Below, piece after piece: positions 4,864 to 5,851 of a stretch of 5,851 nucleotides of DNA (positions within the stretch are counted from its first letter, which is position 1; each line of letters begins with the position of its first letter). The translations under genes were made by a program, and so were the position numbers. The stretch lies in NCBI GenBank assembly GCA_937139435.1, contig CAKZPX010000038.1:1-5851 (forward strand), given 5' to 3'. Under the pieces are notes generated by a model, which saw only the letters and a program-made list of their open reading frames with translations, was not told the DNA's origin and did not search any database. The stretch is from an uncultured bacterium (GTDB lineage: Bacteria; Hydrothermota; Tepidihabitantia; Tepidihabitantales; Tepidihabitantaceae).

Positions 4864-5851
4864 ATGGATGTAACTATTGGAAGAATTGGTGAGTTTGCTG
4901 GCAAAGAGGTTGATTTAACCGGCTGGGTGTATAACAAACGCTCTTCCGGCAAGATTCGCTTCCTGCTCCTGCGTGATGGCACCGGTATTATCCAGTGTGT
5001 ATTTATGCAGAATGCGGTGCCGGCAGAGGACTTTGAACTGGCGGACACCGTGCCCCAGGAGTCAGCCGTGGCGATAAAAGGGGTTGTGCGGACAGAACCA
5101 CGGGCACCTGGTGGCTATGAACTGACCGCCTCGGGTATTACTTTAATCGCTGCGGCTGAACCATATCCCATCACCCCCAAGGAACACGGGATTGAGTTTC
5201 TAATGGCGCATCGTCATCTCTGGCTGCGTTCCCGGCGCCAGCACGCCATCCTCCGGATCCGCAACGAGATCATTAAAGCCCTGCGTGACTATCTGGATGA
5301 ACAGGGGTTTCTCTGCTGTGATACGCCGATTCTTACTCCGGCATCGGTTGAAGGCACCACCACCCTTTTCCCGGTTGATTACTACGGCGAACAGGTATAT
5401 CTTACCCAGTCAGGTCAACTTTATAATGAAGCGCTCTGTGCCGCAGTGCGCAAAACTTATTGCTTTGGTCCCACCTTCCGGGCTGAGAAGTCCAAAACCC
5501 GGCGCCACCTTACCGAATTCTGGATGCTGGAACCGGAGATCGCGTTTCTCGACCTTAACGGCACAATGGAATTGATGGAGGATATGATATGCTATCTGGT
5601 CAACCGCATCCTGGAAAAAAGACAGGAAGAGTTGAAGACGCTGGAACGGGACATCGCAAAACTAAAAATGGTGCAGAAGCCTTTTCCCCGGATCACCTAT
5701 ACCGAGGCGCTGGACATTCTCAAAAAAGCGGGGCTGGAGGTGAAATTTGGTGATGACTTTGGCGGTGATGAGGAAACGGTAATCAGTCAGACGTTTAACC
5801 GTCCGGTAATGATTCACCGTTTTCCGGCACGGATTAAAGCGTTTTATATGA
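4864..5851 (+). CDS. asnS: Asparaginyl-tRNA synthetase, 3' end beyond the window
   Basis: AsnRS attaches asparagine to tRNA-Asn using ATP; it is a cytoplasmic class IIb synthetase. The 329 visible residues show an N-terminal OB-fold anticodon-binding domain (about 1-100; VDLTGWVYNKRSSGKIRFL, 16-34), the linker PKEHGIEFLMAHRHLWLR (105-122), motif 1 around the proline in CCDTPILTPAS (151-161), EGTTTLFPVDYYG (163-175), LTQSGQLYNEA (180-190) and motif 2, FGPTFRAEKSKTRRH (201-215) continuing to EFWMLEPE (218-225). The closing RFPARIKAFYM (319-329) is also typical. The TFRAEKSKTRRHLTEFWMLEPE region and the missing extra domains favour AsnRS over AspRS, and the resemblance to the Thermus enzyme is strong from residue 1, supporting the ATG start. 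Motif 3 (GLGLER) and the remaining roughly 100 residues lie past the right edge. It is the first gene of its transcription unit. Confidence 0.95.
   Translation, partial: MDVTIGRIGEFAGKEVDLTGWVYNKRSSGKIRFLLLRDGTGIIQCVFMQNAVPAEDFELADTVPQESAVAIKGVVRTEPRAPGGYELTASGITLIAAAEPYPITPKEHGIEFLMAHRHLWLRSRRQHAILRIRNEIIKALRDYLDEQGFLCCDTPILTPASVEGTTTLFPVDYYGEQVYLTQSGQLYNEALCAAVRKTYCFGPTFRAEKSKTRRHLTEFWMLEPEIAFLDLNGTMELMEDMICYLVNRILEKRQEELKTLERDIAKLKMVQKPFPRITYTEALDILKKAGLEVKFGDDFGGDEETVISQTFNRPVMIHRFPARIKAFYM

Noticed and set aside
4776..5048. Minus-strand open frame of about 90 codons overlapping the start of asnS
   Set aside because: It lies mostly antisense to the well-supported asnS N-terminal domain, has no recognisable motifs and no clear promoter or ribosome binding site.

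Overview
The window is compact, gene-dense bacterial DNA holding housekeeping genes plus two less-studied enzymes. The asparaginyl-tRNA synthetase closely resembles the Thermus type from its first residue, and the other proteins are ordinary bacterial family members. No gene is diagnostic of a phylum. My best guess is an uncultured, perhaps thermophilic, bacterium of a candidate phylum, held with low confidence. There are no mobile elements, CRISPR arrays, rRNAs or tRNAs that I can support.

Layout: the left 3.1 kb is one tightly packed minus-strand operon, read right to left: purE, a SagB-type nitroreductase, purC, queA, then the first 11 codons of an unidentified gene that leaves the window. 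Gaps are 3 nt, 17 nt, a 1-nt overlap (TGATG) and 2 nt, so these genes are almost certainly co-transcribed. A 77-bp divergent promoter region separates purE from a plus-strand LarA-like (DUF2088) gene. A 429-bp non-coding stretch with several short inverted repeats follows. The right edge carries the first 329 codons of asnS.

Functional reading: PurE and PurC catalyse neighbouring steps of de novo purine synthesis (AIR to CAIR to SAICAR). QueA makes epoxyqueuosine in tRNA, and AsnS charges tRNA-Asn. The nitroreductase inserted between purE and purC has no known purine role and carries a short signal-like N-terminus. The LarA homologue keeps all the residues I can map to the nickel-pincer cofactor and racemase chemistry, but its substrate is unknown and no larB, larC or larE gene lies in view.

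The most interesting signal is in the promoters. Each of the three genes that begins a transcription unit (purE, larA-like, asnS) has a good sigma70-type promoter whose -10 hexamer ends only 6-7 nt before the start codon, so transcription should begin at or within a base of the start codon. These look like leaderless mRNAs. Within the operon, by contrast, purC has a full GGAGGTGA Shine-Dalgarno sequence. This suggests a genome where leaderless initiation is used for first genes and Shine-Dalgarno or coupled initiation for internal genes.
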